DNA from: Mortierella alpina
Lineage: Eukaryota > Mortierellomycota > Mortierellomycetes > Mortierellales > Mortierellaceae
DNA: 64,000 nucleotides
Assembly (NCBI GenBank): GCA_029449245.1
Contig: JANATF010000013.1
Coordinates: 1 to 64,000, forward strand
Reading direction: 5' to 3'
Within the stretch, counting starts at the first letter, position 1; each line of letters opens with the position of its first letter. Below, in pieces: positions 41,216 through 53,154 of this stretch. The notes under the pieces were generated by a model. The model was not told the DNA's origin, searched no databases, and was given only the letters and a program-made list of their open reading frames with translations. The position numbers and the translations under genes were made by a program.

Positions 41216-43296
41216 TTATTTAATTTTGGCTCGATAATCCTTTTCTATTCTGAGGCGGACCAAATCTAAGCAAGTCTTTGCGTCCTCAAAAGAATCGTGC
41301 CCGTGCTCCGAGTCTTGGATGGTAATATGCAGGTGCTGTCTAGCTAAACTCTGAAGCGAATAACGAAAGCCGTGAACCCGTTGAGGATGAGGATACATCT
41401 ACGAATGCATACAAATGTTACATTGCGTTCGTTAGCTTCAAGTCGCGACGCTTATTCCAATCCCTCGCTGCATCGTTAGGAAAAGACGCGTTACCATCGC
41501 TGTGTCGATAACACGCGTGTGGATCAGTCTCATAACTTTAAAGTCATTCTCCAAGCTGTGACCAATGACGATAGTATCGCCATCAACCAGCTCAAGAAAT
41601 AGCGCTCGAGCCTGCTCGAGGTCGTACCTGGCGCCCTCCAACGACATGATGCCACTATTCATCAGGAGCGAACGCAATTCAGTCATCAGTCGTTATAAGT
41701 TTCGTTGCATGGGGGCCTCAGGGCTGCCGCCGCTGCCGAGCATGCACTTGAGAGCATACCTGTAACGTGAGTTCAAGTCGACGATAGCGTTCTTTGGTTT
41801 GACGAGCTCGTCCATAATGGTCTTGCCATCCTGTCCCACGACTGATATCCTGGCCAGCTCAAAGCCGCCTGTCGTGTAACACTATTACAAGTCAGGTTAG
41901 CTGCCTGACTAGGAGTGGACGGTGTAAGTGCATGTCATAACGTAACAATTTACCATTTCGCAATCCATGGCAACCACAGCATGACGCTCTTTGCGTTCAC
42001 TAGCAGCCGGCGTTTCAATGAACGGTGCTCGGCCTTGGAGACACAAAAGAGCGTCTTCTTTGAATACATGTGGCCCTTCTCTGCATCCCGGGCCACCTTG
42101 CGGGGCATCGCAGCACGGAAAGTATTTGACTTTCTCGCCTAATACAAACAAGGACGAGGTGTTACCATCCAAGCACTAAATATTGGGATCACGATTGGGA
42201 AGCAGACGAGGCATCTAATCTCTTACCATTCTGAACTTTGGTCCTGATCCTTCGGTCGTGAAATTGGCAGGCGGATTTGTATTGCTCAGTCAACTCCTCG
42301 TGAATCTCGTATTGCTTTTGACATCGATCACAGACCTGAACGGCGTCGAGCTCTGGTGGGATGCCCACTGGTACACAGATCGGATATTCATTGACTTCCA
42401 GCTCCGTCAGTGTCTGGACGTATTCAACTGCCTGCTTCCATATATCGCCCAGTGCTGAATTTGATGCGGACGCCAGAGCTGGATCAACCCATTCTCCATC
42501 GATTCCCACGTTATTATCATTGATCGCAACGGGCCGCTTTTTTAGCCGCTGCAAAACCGTAGAAGCCAGGCTGCGATAGCTGCCTACATTGGTCTTCCCA
42601 TGCACCGCCTTCTCCTGTTCAATAGCATGTGCCGTTGCAAAACTGGATCCCGATGCACCCAGTGGCGCGTAAATCCGAAGAAACTCGTTGTAATACTGCA
42701 TTGCGACCGCCTGTCGGAACTGCGGTTTACTGTGGGCTCGGAGATCAATCTTGAGGACAGGTGGACCTGTTACGCCCTGTTGAGAAGGGTGGTTGTAGGG
42801 ACATTAGGATTCAACAACGGAATTCTAGTTTGTAGTGCATGGAATGCATGCAGAAGTATCCTCACTGCTTTACCTTGATGGCTGCCAAGGCAGCAGGTGC
42901 CTTGGAATTCGCCTGTGGCCTGGCTAGTAGAACTGCTGGCTGAGATCGAGTGCTGGATGCAGAGGCTGAACGCGACTCCAGTTCGATGCTTTCCTGCTCT
43001 TGCTTACGCCTTTTCGCAATCTCCATGGCTGCGACGGGTGTTTGCCGTTGGGCGGCAGCGGGTCGCCCCTCCACTGGCTTTGTCGCCTGTTGCTTGTCAT
43101 GGGTTGCATGTCCTGGCGTGGGCGACTCGTCCAGCTTCCGCTTTGGGGTCTTCGGGACATGAGCTACGGCAGTCGCGGGCGGGATGAACTCATTGACAGG
43201 GTTGTGGATGTGCGAGTAGATGCAGAATGCCTGCCGCGGGCAGTGGGGCAAGTAGGGACAGGGGATGGCGTTGAAGAGGCCGGCTGTTGCAAACAT
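41216..43296 (-). CDS. RNA exonuclease, REXO1/Rex3-type (DEDDh)
   Basis: This 3'-5' exoribonuclease would trim structured RNAs such as 5S, 5.8S, U5 or MRP RNA. Minus-strand exons are 43296-42874, 42776-42227, 42138-41954, 41881-41760, 41654-41495 and 41398-41216, giving 540 residues. The N-terminus MFATAGLFNAIPCP...C..H is the zinc-finger-like start of this family. A basic linker (TPKRKL, AKRRKQ) is a likely nuclear signal. A Cys/His cluster (FPCCDAPQGGPGCREGPHVF) precedes the exonuclease core. Catalytic residues are Asp383 and Glu385 in MDCEM, Asp464 in HSLEND, and His514 and Asp519 in HDSFED. The complete DEDDh set implies an active enzyme. The exact RNA substrate cannot be read from sequence. 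Confidence 0.9.
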
Positions 43297-43619
43297 GCCA
43301 GATCAGGAAGGCGTGGAGGAAAGGTGATGTCATTGAGAGCACGCCATGAACCGGCACAGGTAGTTGTAGCGAAACGTGGCTCCCATAACAAGAGTAACAC
43401 CGCATGCAATTTGTGCGCCTTTTTTTCTTTCTGACCACGCGTACCCTCCATGCTTTCGCCCGCTCTCTGCCCTCTCACTTTCTCTCTCTCTCTCACTCTC
43501 CCTCACACTCTCTCTCACACTCTCTCTCACTCTCCCACAAACACACACAGACACACACACATACACACGCACACATCCTCAAGCTGCATGCAGACCACTT
43601 TCGCATCCCTCCCTCCCCA
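43297..43619. promoter_or_regulatory. Divergent promoter region with CT/CA repeats and uORF
   Basis: 323 bp separate the exonuclease (-) and aldo-keto reductase (+) start codons. Next to the + gene there is a (CT)n run (43484-43500), repeated CTCACACTCT units, and a (CA)n run (43542-43570). An upstream ORF of 11 codons starts at ATG 43588, and its TGA (43621-43623) overlaps the reductase ATG (43620-43622) as ATGA. Confidence 0.6.
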
Positions 43620-45612
43620 ATGACCAGTAACTTCTCAAGAACCAAGGTCATCTCGCGTCTGGGCATCGGCTCTTACCGCTTGGCCCTGGGTGTGCCCGAG
43701 CATGAGCGCATTCTCTACAAGGCTCTTGAGCGACAACGCGACCCGCGCCTGAACCTCAACCTTATCGATACCTCAAGCAACTACTCCAACGGCAGGAGCG
43801 AACAGCTCATAGGCAAGGTGCGCGACTCCTGCATAAGCTACTCGCCGATGCTCTGTGCTTTCCGCGTAGAGTGCGAAGGATGCAGGGGAACTCCTAGCTA
43901 CTTTCGCTGACGTCTGCCTTCTTCGCGTCTAATGGATAGGTGCTGGCCCATCCGAGGCATGATACCCTTACACGGGACGAGCTGGTGATTGCGACAAAGT
44001 TTGGATACATCCAGAACGAGAACATGCGACTGCTGTCAGAGGGCGTCTTCCAGGTAAGTACAGTGCCTGTACTCTTGCTCGCTGAAAGCACTGGGAAGCA
44101 CGCTCACTTGAAAACATGTCCATCACGCTAATCTTTACTTTTGATTGACCCATGCTAGAGGGTGCCGCCTGAAGAGATTGTGGAGTACTCTCGGGAGTGC
44201 TACCACTCCATCCATCCCGAGTTCATGAGGTAATGATCCAGCTCTTGCCCGCAAGGAGCGATGTTTGACGATATCCCGCTTATCACGCATTAACTTCTGT
44301 TGCTCTCTCCAGGGACCAGCTCACACGCTCGCTAGAACGACTCAACACAAAGTTTGTCGATATATTTTTCGTCCACAACCCAGAGTACTATCTCATGGCG
44401 AACGTCAAGGGCACTGAAGTCAACGTCAAAAGTGAGTTTATATGTCATATATATATCATTGTATTTTTCTAGGTGTACATCTCGCATTGGAACACATAGT
44501 ACTAACACGTAGGCTATTGCGCCTGTTATACTATAGAACATCAAGATATTCTTCTGAGCCGGCTTTCGATCCTGTTTGAAGAACTGGAGCGGGAGGTGGA
44601 CAGGGGTCGGATCCGTTCCTACGGCATCAGCAGTAACTCGTTCTCGCTTAAGCCATCGCACGCCCACTTCTTGCCATACCAAGACCTCGCCAAGATGGCA
44701 ACGAAAGCCTTTGAGCGAGTGCGGGATCGTAAGCAACAGAAGCAGCAATCGTATGAGGACAATCTCTCACAGCACGAAAAACAAATCCAGCAAACATTGG
44801 CGAGTGCTGTGGCCTCAGCTTCTCAACCACAGAAAGCTCCAAAAGCCGCTAGAACATCCCACAGCCTTCAGTATCTTCAGATGCCGGGAAACCTGCTAGA
44901 GATGGAGGGCGTTCTGACGACTGCGAAATGGGCCAAGAGTCAGGGACTGAGTGTGTTCTTGAACAGACCCTTGAATGCAATGTCGATGGAGCATGGACCC
45001 ATGCGTCTCGCGTCCTACCCAGCGCCCGAGTCTCCAACCTACGCCGAAGGCAAGACTCAGATGCTGGAATCACTCTCTGCAATGGGCAATCAACACGATT
45101 ACCTTCAGCCCAGGATGCAGCGCCTCAAGGAAATGATTGAGGGTTTAGATGCGTCGCTCAAGAGCAACAAGCTGTCTATTATGCAGATGGAGGGCGCATC
45201 CATCAGGAACCAGCTGCATCAGGAACTAGCGGCACCCATTAAAGTCAGAGGCCATAGGGACCCCCACCCCTCTTCTTCCGATACCCCCACCGACACTAAA
45301 ACCACGTCACCCAGCCACGCACCGTCTTCTGCAAGACCCAGCCTTCACGAGATGGAGGAGCTGATCAAGGCCCTCGACCGATTTTTAAGAGTGTTCAATC
45401 AACAAGTGCGCTCTCAAGAGTCTGGTCGTGTCCAGGCGTTGTTGACGGAGCGTGGCATTGATCTCGAGGGTGACTCTATTGAGCAGTTTGCTGTTGAGTA
45501 TCTACTAGAGCATGCACAAGTTGATTCGGTCCTGCTTGGCATGAAGCGAGAGCCATATGTTGACTTTGCAAGAAATATTCTCCGATCTTTATCTGGAGAA
45601 ATGGAGAAATGA
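43620..45612 (+). CDS. Aldo-keto reductase with a large insertion
   Basis: Exons are 43620-43817, 43940-44053, 44159-44229, 44313-44431 and 44537-45612, giving 525 residues against about 320 for typical family members. The AKR tetrad is complete: Asp50 and Tyr55 (LIDTSSNYSNGRSE), Lys86 (VIATKFGY) and His149 (FFVHNPEYY). SYGISSNSF marks the middle strand. After it come a long charged, Gln/Lys-rich insertion (about 215-265), a stretch (MPGNLLEMEG to FLNRPLNAM) that rejoins the barrel, and a second Ser/Thr/Pro insertion. The C-terminus (VDSVLLGMKREPYVDF) is the NADP-binding end of the fold. A D-arabinose or L-galactose dehydrogenase-like role is possible; the substrate is unknown. Confidence 0.8.
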
Positions 45613-45773
45613 CGCAGTAAAGTTCGTGCTTAATCGTTCTAAAGAGAAAAAAAAAGGGCGCGTGTTCATTTGTCGTGCGGAAAGCTGAGGGGCTGAGAAG
45701 CTGGGAAGGACATCCGTGGAAAAAGAAACATAATACAGGTCGATCCTTGGGTCCCTCTATAGCCAGTTCCTTT

Positions 45774-46734
45774 TTACAGACGCTCCAATCCCTTGTGGGT
45801 GGTTGAGGTGACCTTGGCAGCAGCAGCATCGTCCACGAACCAGGAGAGAGTGCCTGTCACGGGCTTGACCATCTGCGCGGGCAGATGGCCGGGTGTATCC
45901 AGGAGCTGGTGAAGCATGTCCTGCTTGCCTGCACCCGCAGCGACAAAGGCAACATGGTGAGCGTGGTTCAGCACAGGGAACGTGAGGGTGATTCTGCTGG
46001 AGGGGGGTTTGGGCGAGTCTGTGATGGAAGCGCACCAGTCAACCGTTTCCTTGAGGAGTTCGTGATCCGGGAACAGAGAGCAGGTATGACCGTCGGGACC
46101 CACGCCCAACAGAATGAGGTCAAAGACTGGGAAGCGCACAGAGTCCTTGGTCGCAAACGTCTTGGCCAGCTGCGAGATATAATCCTCTGCGGCCTCCTGG
46201 GGGTCGTTCACGAGCTCTGGGTTGATGGTGTGAATGTTCTCCTTAGGGATGTTGACAAAGTCGAAGAGCTCTTTCTTGGACAGCAAGTAGTTTGAATCCT
46301 CGTGCTCAAGTGGCACACAGCGCTCGTCCGCAAAGTAGACTATCCAGTTGGACTATGGGGGGTCAAGACCGGTAGAAAACGCGAGGAGAGACAGCGAGAG
46401 CGAGAGCGAAAGAGAAAAGTCAAAGAGAGAAGTCAAAGGGAGAATGACTTGAGAGCAAGACTTCCCAAGTGAATCGCAACAACAAGTACAGAAAAAAAGA
46501 AGAGAAGACTATCATCCTTCCTGGTGGACTTACAAAGTCAATGGAGGTGTTGTGCTTGAGAACGGCGCTCAGCTGCTTTGGCAGAGATCCTCCCGAGATA
46601 GCGAGCGTGAATTTGCCATGGCGCTTGATGGATTCGCCCGAGAGCTTTGCCACGTACTTGTCCAAGCCCTGCGAGAGTGCCGCTGCATCCGGGAAGGTGT
46701 AGATCTGTGTGGAGAGTGGGGTGTGGAGAGGCAT
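45774..46734 (-). CDS. 6-phosphogluconolactonase
   Basis: The enzyme hydrolyses 6-phosphogluconolactone, the second step of the oxidative pentose phosphate pathway, in the cytosol. Minus-strand exons are 46734-46534 and 46352-45774, giving 259 residues, the usual length. Motifs in order: FTLAISGGSLPKQL (phosphate-binding loop, about 43-56), WIVYFADERCVPLEHEDSNY, NPELVNDPQEAAEDY, then FDLILLGVGPDGHTCSLFPDH with the catalytic His, and a weakly conserved end. The intron splits TSIDF from SNW, where other family members run on directly. Confidence 0.93.
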
Positions 46735-47304
46735 TTTGCGTGGATTGAGAAACGGACTGGTGTGGTGAGAAGAAGGATGGGATTCAATGAACAAAGAGGA
46801 GTAGGCAAAAAAGAGAAAGAAAATGAGCTTCCACTGCCCCCAACATACACCATGTCACGTACAATGACATCGTATACGAAGTGGCTGCATTTCAACTTTA
46901 CTGTGCAAGGCTAGAAAGGCTATGATGGTCATATGGAGTGCTGTGAGGCGGTAGGGGTTGTTGGAAAGGACACCGGCCATCGTTGACGGCGGATCCACTG
47001 CAGAGATCGGTCCTCTGGGTCTAGGCTGTGTCCAAGAGCAGAGTGAGCTGCACTAGGCCTATGCTCTGACGAGTTTTCCAATGAGCTTCTCGCTCATGAC
47101 ACCCCCGTTCACACTATAGTGGTCCTGCAACGTGCCAGATTGGATCTATTCGTGGGCGACGGGCAATGGCCATGCACGATGGGCTTAAAAAGCTTTTATT
47201 ATATGCATAAAGTACACCAGGATATGTCAAAGAAAGGTGAAGTGAGAGGCGTTGGCGGGGTATAGAGAGCGCAGTCGAGAGTGAGTCGAGAGTCGAGAGC
47301 GCTT
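46735..47304. other. Spacer between two minus-strand genes
   Basis: 570 bp of upstream region for the lactonase and downstream region for the phosphate transporter. No feature recognised. Confidence 0.55.
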
Positions 47305-48885
47305 CTACTTCACGTCCAAGGCGTTGTTGTTGTGATGGTGCTGAGGGCTGTTAAAGTCATCCTCGTTCGAGAGCTCCTCGAGGGTCTTGCCCTTCGTCTC
47401 GGGAATGAGGAAGGTCACGAGCAAACCAATGAACATGAACAAGGCAAAGATCTGGAGCAACTGAGGGATGAATGCGTTGGGACCACCGCGGTCCTTGAGC
47501 TGAGAGAATCCAACCTGAGCGACAATAGCACCAAGCTTGCCAGAACCGGCCGCGATACCGTGACCCGTGGAGCGGTAGCGGGTAGGGAAGACCTCACCTG
47601 GGATGATAAAGGTTGTCGAGTTGGGTCCAAAGTTCTGGAAGAATTGTGTCGCCGCAAAGAGGAACACAAAGAGCGCGATAGAGTAGTTCTTGATCTCGTG
47701 GTAAGCAAATCCGAGCACGCAGAAGAGGATGCAGGACATTACGAATCCAAGAATCTGGATCTTGATACGGCCAAGACGCTCAATCGTAAAGACAGTGGCC
47801 CAGTAGCCAGGAACGGCACCAAGAAGGACAATGATGATCTGGCCAACAGCTGCGTTCCAGCATGTGTTAAAATTGTCGCCCTTGACAGACGAGAAGTTGA
47901 TTGATGACAGGATGAACGAGTTGTTGAGACCGATACCGTAGAAGGCAACATCGAGAGCGAACCAAGCCATGGAGGTACCGAAAAGGACCTTGAAGTTTTG
48001 CCACTTGGAGAAGTAGGCGCAAAAGTCGGAGAAGGAGCCCTTGGCGATAGACGGATTCGAGACCACGGGCTCATTGTCATCGTCTGACTGGAGGTGGTTG
48101 CGGTTCTCCTTGAGCACTGTGGCAACGTCGCGCTCGGCCTTGTTGACGTTGTTCTCAATGTCAAGGACATAGCGGGGAGTTTCGGGGATGGTCAAGCGGA
48201 AGTAGACAGCAACCAGAGCAGGAATGCATCCAAAGCCAATCAAGATGCGCCAAACGTAATCGAGGTTCTGAGGATTGGCAATGATCATGTCCTTAAAGGC
48301 GGCAAGGAGGATGATGGCAACGATACCAGTGGTCAGGTAACCGAAGCCCTGCATGGCAAAGACGGCAGCCATCATGGCTCCACGACGGTTGGTGGTGGCA
48401 AACTCTGATGTGATGACGGCCGAGAGTGGATAGTCGCCACCAATACCAACACCAACAATAACGCGCCAGATGATCAAAGCAGCGGGGAGCGAGAGGACGT
48501 AACCGTTTCCAGAGAGAGCCTGGCCGAGGGTGGCGACAATAATGATCATCAACTCGATACCGTACATCTTCTTGCGCCCAAGGCGATCAGCAAGAAAGCC
48601 AAATCCGACCTGGCCGAGGAAGGTTCCAACCGAGGCAGCGACCTTGATGCCGAGATCCAGGTCGGAGGGAAGGGGACCGCCGTTGAAGTAGATAAGACCG
48701 AGCATGGGCGTGACGAGGTTGATGGCGAAGAGGTCGTAGGCGTCCGTGAAGAAGCCAACACCGGCAACGAGACAGGCTCGGATGTGGAACCAGCCAAACT
48801 CGGCATTGTCGATCTTGCTCAGAGCCTCTCGACGACGCTCGTTCAGCGTCTGAGCGTCCAGCTTTGTGTTGTTTGTGGAGGACAT
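47305..48885 (-). CDS. Inorganic phosphate transporter, PHO84 type
   Basis: This phosphate:H+ symporter (MFS, 12 helices) would sit in the plasma membrane. It is one exon of 526 residues. The start at 48885 (MSSTNNTKLD) is chosen because the open frame upstream is low-complexity leader. Diagnostic segments are FFTDAYDLFAINLV (helix 1), GFGFLADRLGRKKMYG, GIGGDYPLSAVITSEFA (the PHO84/PiPT signature), a central acidic loop with VLKENRNHLQSDDD, DVAFYGIGLNN (helix 7), FGPNSTTFIIPGEVFPTRYR and GIAAGSGKLGA. The C-terminal TKGKTLEELSNED is typical of the family. Expression of such genes is normally induced by phosphate starvation; I saw no CACGTG Pho4 site upstream. Confidence 0.94.
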   Translation of the reverse strand: MSSTNNTKLDAQTLNERRREALSKIDNAEFGWFHIRACLVAGVGFFTDAYDLFAINLVTPMLGLIYFNGGPLPSDLDLGIKVAASVGTFLGQVGFGFLADRLGRKKMYGIELMIIIVATLGQALSGNGYVLSLPAALIIWRVIVGVGIGGDYPLSAVITSEFATTNRRGAMMAAVFAMQGFGYLTTGIVAIILLAAFKDMIIANPQNLDYVWRILIGFGCIPALVAVYFRLTIPETPRYVLDIENNVNKAERDVATVLKENRNHLQSDDDNEPVVSNPSIAKGSFSDFCAYFSKWQNFKVLFGTSMAWFALDVAFYGIGLNNSFILSSINFSSVKGDNFNTCWNAAVGQIIIVLLGAVPGYWATVFTIERLGRIKIQILGFVMSCILFCVLGFAYHEIKNYSIALFVFLFAATQFFQNFGPNSTTFIIPGEVFPTRYRSTGHGIAAGSGKLGAIVAQVGFSQLKDRGGPNAFIPQLLQIFALFMFIGLLVTFLIPETKGKTLEELSNEDDFNSPQHHHNNNALDVK

Positions 48886-49930
48886 GTCGAGCAGTGTGTG
48901 AAGGCTGCCAGGGAGAAGAAGAAGAAGAGGACGAGGAAGAGGACGATGGAGAGAACGTGGAGGAGGAGCAAGAGAGAGAAAGAGAGAGAGGAAGGAGGAA
49001 GGAGGAAAGAGGGGACGAGGAAAAGGAAGGAAGGAAGGAAAGAAGGAAGGGCACGCTGATCTCGGTTGAGGACAAGGAAGAAAGAGGAGCGAGCTTACCC
49101 TGGTACCAGGGGGGGTGATATTTATATCAAGCAGATCTAGACTCTTGCACCACTCTAGGCCAGCAGGCCTGCGACTGAGGGCGACGCACACGCAGCCAAA
49201 GATGCGCGAACGTGGGCTGGGCGACAGCGTGGTTGGGACAGCAGCGGGCTGCGGGGTCGACGGCATTGGGCAAAGGGCGACGCACCAGCGAGCATGGGCG
49301 GGGGCAGGCGGGTCTGGTTGGCTGCTGAGCTGTCGCTCCATCGGGGTGTGTGCTCTCAGCTGGCTGGGTGGACAGGAGGGCTCGCCCTAATTAGTACCAA
49401 TGCGAGCGAGATGGATCGAGGGCCTGCCTGCTTTTAGCCGGCCCTGGCCCGCCCTTCTGCTCGCTTATCCCCATCTTGGGCCGGCAGGAAGGGTGCTGCA
49501 CGATAAGACAAAGACAAGGTTTTGTGTGCGTCTTTTTCCTCTGCGTTGTGCTTGTGCAACCCACATCCCAGGTCAACTCGTCCTTGTGCCCAATACATCT
49601 CCACGCGTGCAGCCTTCGATGCCATGTGATTGGCTAGCCTCGCAAATGAAGCCTGCTCATCTCGCGGGCCAGTCATCCTCGGGCTCGAGTGGCACGTTCC
49701 TTCCCAGCTCGTCCGCGTTCTCCTCCAACGTGCCCTCACCTTGCTCTGGTTCTTGGACAGCAGCGCTGTCTGGTGTGCACACTTTGCTCTTTCGGAATCT
49801 TAAAATCGGTATCATCTCGCTACCCTTCAGTAGCCGGGTTGAGGTCATGCATAGCATAGTCAATTACCCACCCCTCGTTTTCATTTTTTTAAAAAAAATA
49901 TACTCTGTTTATATAACAAGTCAAAGAACT
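48886..49930. other. Promoter/leader of the phosphate transporter
   Basis: 1.05 kb. Near the start codon the minus strand is CT-rich, with a GGAA/GAAGG microsatellite at 49020-49049 and a TATA-like GATATTTATATC at 49119-49130. ORFs on the + strand in this region are unlikely to be genes. Confidence 0.5.
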
Positions 49931-52137
49931 CTAAAAGATTTGCTCTGGCTCGTTCGCTCCTACGGCAATAACCTTGACAATCTCAACAGCGGACCGCAGT
50001 CGGCCAAGCCATCCATCGTAGATGATATTGACAAGATCCCTGGTAACCACTATCGCATCTCCAACGTTCGTCATGGGGTACTGCAGCACTGGAGGCAGGA
50101 ACGTCTGGATCAACATTGGCCAGCGATCCATTGTGACCGACTTTTGATGGCACACTCCTCGAAGACCTTCAGGGCCGCCAAACCGTCCATACCCGCTCAT
50201 TCCGACACCACCAAAAGGAAGCGACTGGCAGAGGTAGTTGACGCCAAAGTCGTTCAAGTTGCTCATGCCAACGCGCAGTCGATCCATGATGTGGTGACCT
50301 TCCTTCAGATTGCGGGAAAAGACGCTGGAACCAAGGCTGTAGGGCGACGAGTTGGCAATCGAGATGGCGTCTTCCAGAGTAGAGAATTTGAAAACGGACA
50401 TAATGGGCGCGAAAACCTCTTCCTGGGCAATGGTCATGCTCGGATGAAGGTCGGTGATGAGGGTCGGGGCAAAGAACTGACCCTGAGGGAAGTTTGGATG
50501 TGAGAACGCCTTTCCGCCATGCACCAATGTCGCGCCCTGTTTAACAGCATCGTGAACCAGAGACTCGAGCACCTTGGCCTGTATACATAGTTAGTGCACA
50601 CAAAACAGGTTAATGGTCACTCAAACCAAAGAAGGGCACTGGACAGGCTACAAGAGTCAAACTTACACGTCCGCTCATGGTCATTGAACCGCAGTCAACG
50701 TTCTTCTCCTCCAGTGGGGGGCCTTGCTTGAGTTCCTTGATCCGGGCGCTGACCATTGCAATGAGCTCCTCGTAGATATCCTCGTGAACAACAATCCTCT
50801 CGATACCAATGCAGTTCTGCCCACAGTTCTGGAAGACACCTCTCATCAGAATGGGGACCACGGCCTGCAGATCAACGTCTTTGTTGACGACTGCGACGTC
50901 TTTTCCTCCCAGCTCGAGCACGCAAGGCGTCAAGTTGGCTGATGCTGCCGTAGCAACCTTGGCGCCTACTTGAGGTGATCCAATGAATGTAATACCGTCC
51001 ACGCCGCTCGTGACGACAGCCTCACCACAGTCTTGAAAGCCGACAAGGAACTGGACGAGCTCTGGATCATGGCCACAGGCTTCGAGACAACCGCGGGCAA
51101 TTTTTGCAAAATAAGACATGGTTGACCAAGCGACTTGTTCCGAAGCCTTGATCAGGATACCGTTTCCAGCAAAGAGAGCGGTGATGAGCGGTCCGAACGT
51201 GTTGTGGAAGGGGTAATTCCACGACACCAAGGCTGCAACAACACCCATGGGACGGTATTCGACCTTTGCGTGCTTATAGAACATGAGCAGTCCAGGGTTA
51301 CGGTATTCATCCTTGAGGGCGTCTTCTCCATGAGCCAGGGTCCAGCGGATTCTCTCGCATACGGTCAGGATCTCGCCGAATTTTCCATCGACCATGGTCT
51401 TTCCAGTGTCTCGGGCGGCGACTCTGCAGATGTTTTCCTGGTTGAGAAGAACAAAGTCGAGCAATGACTGGAGGACAATCTTGCGCTGAGCAAAAGTCGT
51501 TTGCTGCCACTGCTTCTGAGCCTTTCTGGCCCTCGCCAGAGCTTGGTCCACGTTGTGTTTGGTGTGAGCTGGGATGGTGGCGAGATGGCGCCCTGTGGAG
51601 GGGTCATAACAAATAATCTTCCCAGGGTGAGCAGGGTCCTACGGGACGAGCCAAAATAGAGATTAGTTTCTTTTTTTTTTCTCTTTGTTCGCTAATGCGT
51701 ACAAGGCAGGGATATATGTGTCTCTGAATAACTACGCCCTGCAGACGTGGTCAGACACATTACACAGAACTTTGTAGACCCGATATTTCGGGCCCTAGGT
51801 GCCAGTCTTTCTCACCGTACCTGGATGCTAGGGTTCGCGAGTATGCTGCCACCTTTCCAACCGGGCAGGGCCTCTACATGGGGCAAATAAAGGGCAAAGG
51901 ACGGGAACGAGGGTTACAACAAAAGTCGACATGGCAATGACAGTCTACATCGGATGAGACTCTACCTTCAGGCATTGCGACGTGAAATGGGATCGAGCGA
52001 GAAGATCGGGTCCATTTGTAAATGGCGTGAGCGACGATCGAGAGTGCCGCTACGCCGGCCAGTCCCAGGATCGAGTCCTGGGAGGAGGCAGGCAGAGTCA
52101 GGTCCCATGGCATGAGCAGAAACTCTCCCGAGAGCAT
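49931..52137 (-). CDS. Membrane-anchored aldehyde dehydrogenase, Msc7-like
   Basis: This NAD(P)-dependent aldehyde dehydrogenase has an N-terminal membrane anchor. Minus-strand exons are 52137-51966, 51873-51821, 51638-50667 and 50578-49931, giving 614 residues; yeast Msc7 is about 640. Residues about 20-42 (ILGLAGVAALSIVAHAIY) form the anchor. The ALDH fold shows PMGVVAALVSWNYPFHN (nucleotide site), ITFIGSPQVG, the general base Glu317 in LELGGKD, the catalytic Cys351 in NCGQNCIG, and EEVFAPIMSV, LPFGGVGMSGYGRFGG near the end. It lies next to the PHO84 gene on the same strand, with no evident functional link. The physiological substrate is unknown. Confidence 0.9.
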
Positions 52138-52380
52138 TGTGCTGGTAGAATGAGAAGAGGCAGAGGTGGTGGTAGAGGAGGTGGAAGTGGGCAGGCAAAG
52201 AGTCAAAGAGAGGCAGGCCCAGTCGAGCGAGGATGGAGGTGGAGGCAGTGGCAGGGGGTGGATAGACAGGAATGCTGCGTGGATCGGTGGCGGCAGGAGC
52301 TCTGGGGCAGCAGAGAGGGGACGAGAGGGGACGAGAGGAGGGAAAAGAGAGTGAGAAGGACAGAGACAAAGGGTGGAGGG

Positions 52381-52411
<31 letters not shown>

Positions 52412-53154
52412 CGACAAAAGGTGGAGGGAAGAAAGACGACAGAGGCAGGGACGAGATGGGCTGGCAGAGGCGAAAAGAGTCTCGTCATCGCAGTGGCTCG
52501 CGCAGCCTGCGACTTGTGCGAAATGGGGTGGGGACCCTTTGCAGGCTGTGGGGCGAAGGGCGTGGGTGTAACGGAGATCACCTAATAGTCGCTTCTGAGC
52601 CTGCCTGTCTGCCCTCGCTCTGAGTTTCGACTCACGCCACTTTTTCTTTATCCGTTTTTTTCATCTCTTTTTTTTTTGTTTGGGTTCTGCTGCAGGGGCA
52701 AGAAAGCGCGCGCACACAGTCCACCTTGGCACTGTATCTCATCACTGTAAAGTGCACGCTGGCTGACACGCAAGTTCGACTCAAACGGGGGCGCAATAGC
52801 CATCTCTCACACAGGTACCTGCGTACTTCCTGAGCCTACACCGTCATACTCACTCGGCGAGTTTCTGGCGGGAACCTTGCCTCTTGCCTCTTGACTCTTG
52901 ACTCTGGATTCTGGACCCTGGACTTGAGGCGCCTCTGTTGGCGAGGCTTCAAGTACCTGGATCAACTGCCCCTGGGATTTCTGCCTCCCGTCACCGGCGC
53001 ACAGAACCCCCTTCTTTTCTTCCTACAGAGGCCCAAGCGTGCGCACAATCACCACAGTGGTACAACCGTCTTAAGGATGGTACGATTTATTCCATTCAGG
53101 AACACTGTTGTTTCTGTCGTTCCAAAAACCCTTGCCTTTGTGCTGTGAAGAGTC
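52138..53154. other. Promoter/leader of the aldehyde dehydrogenase gene
   Basis: 1.0 kb. A (GA)n run lies at 52381-52408 within a purine-rich + strand (CT-rich leader on the gene strand). No convincing gene. Confidence 0.5.

Noticed and set aside
48886-49341. 152-codon N-terminal extension of the phosphate transporter
   Set aside because: The frame is open, but the sequence is Pro/Ser/Leu low complexity from the CT-rich leader. The family N-terminus begins at MSSTNNTKLD.
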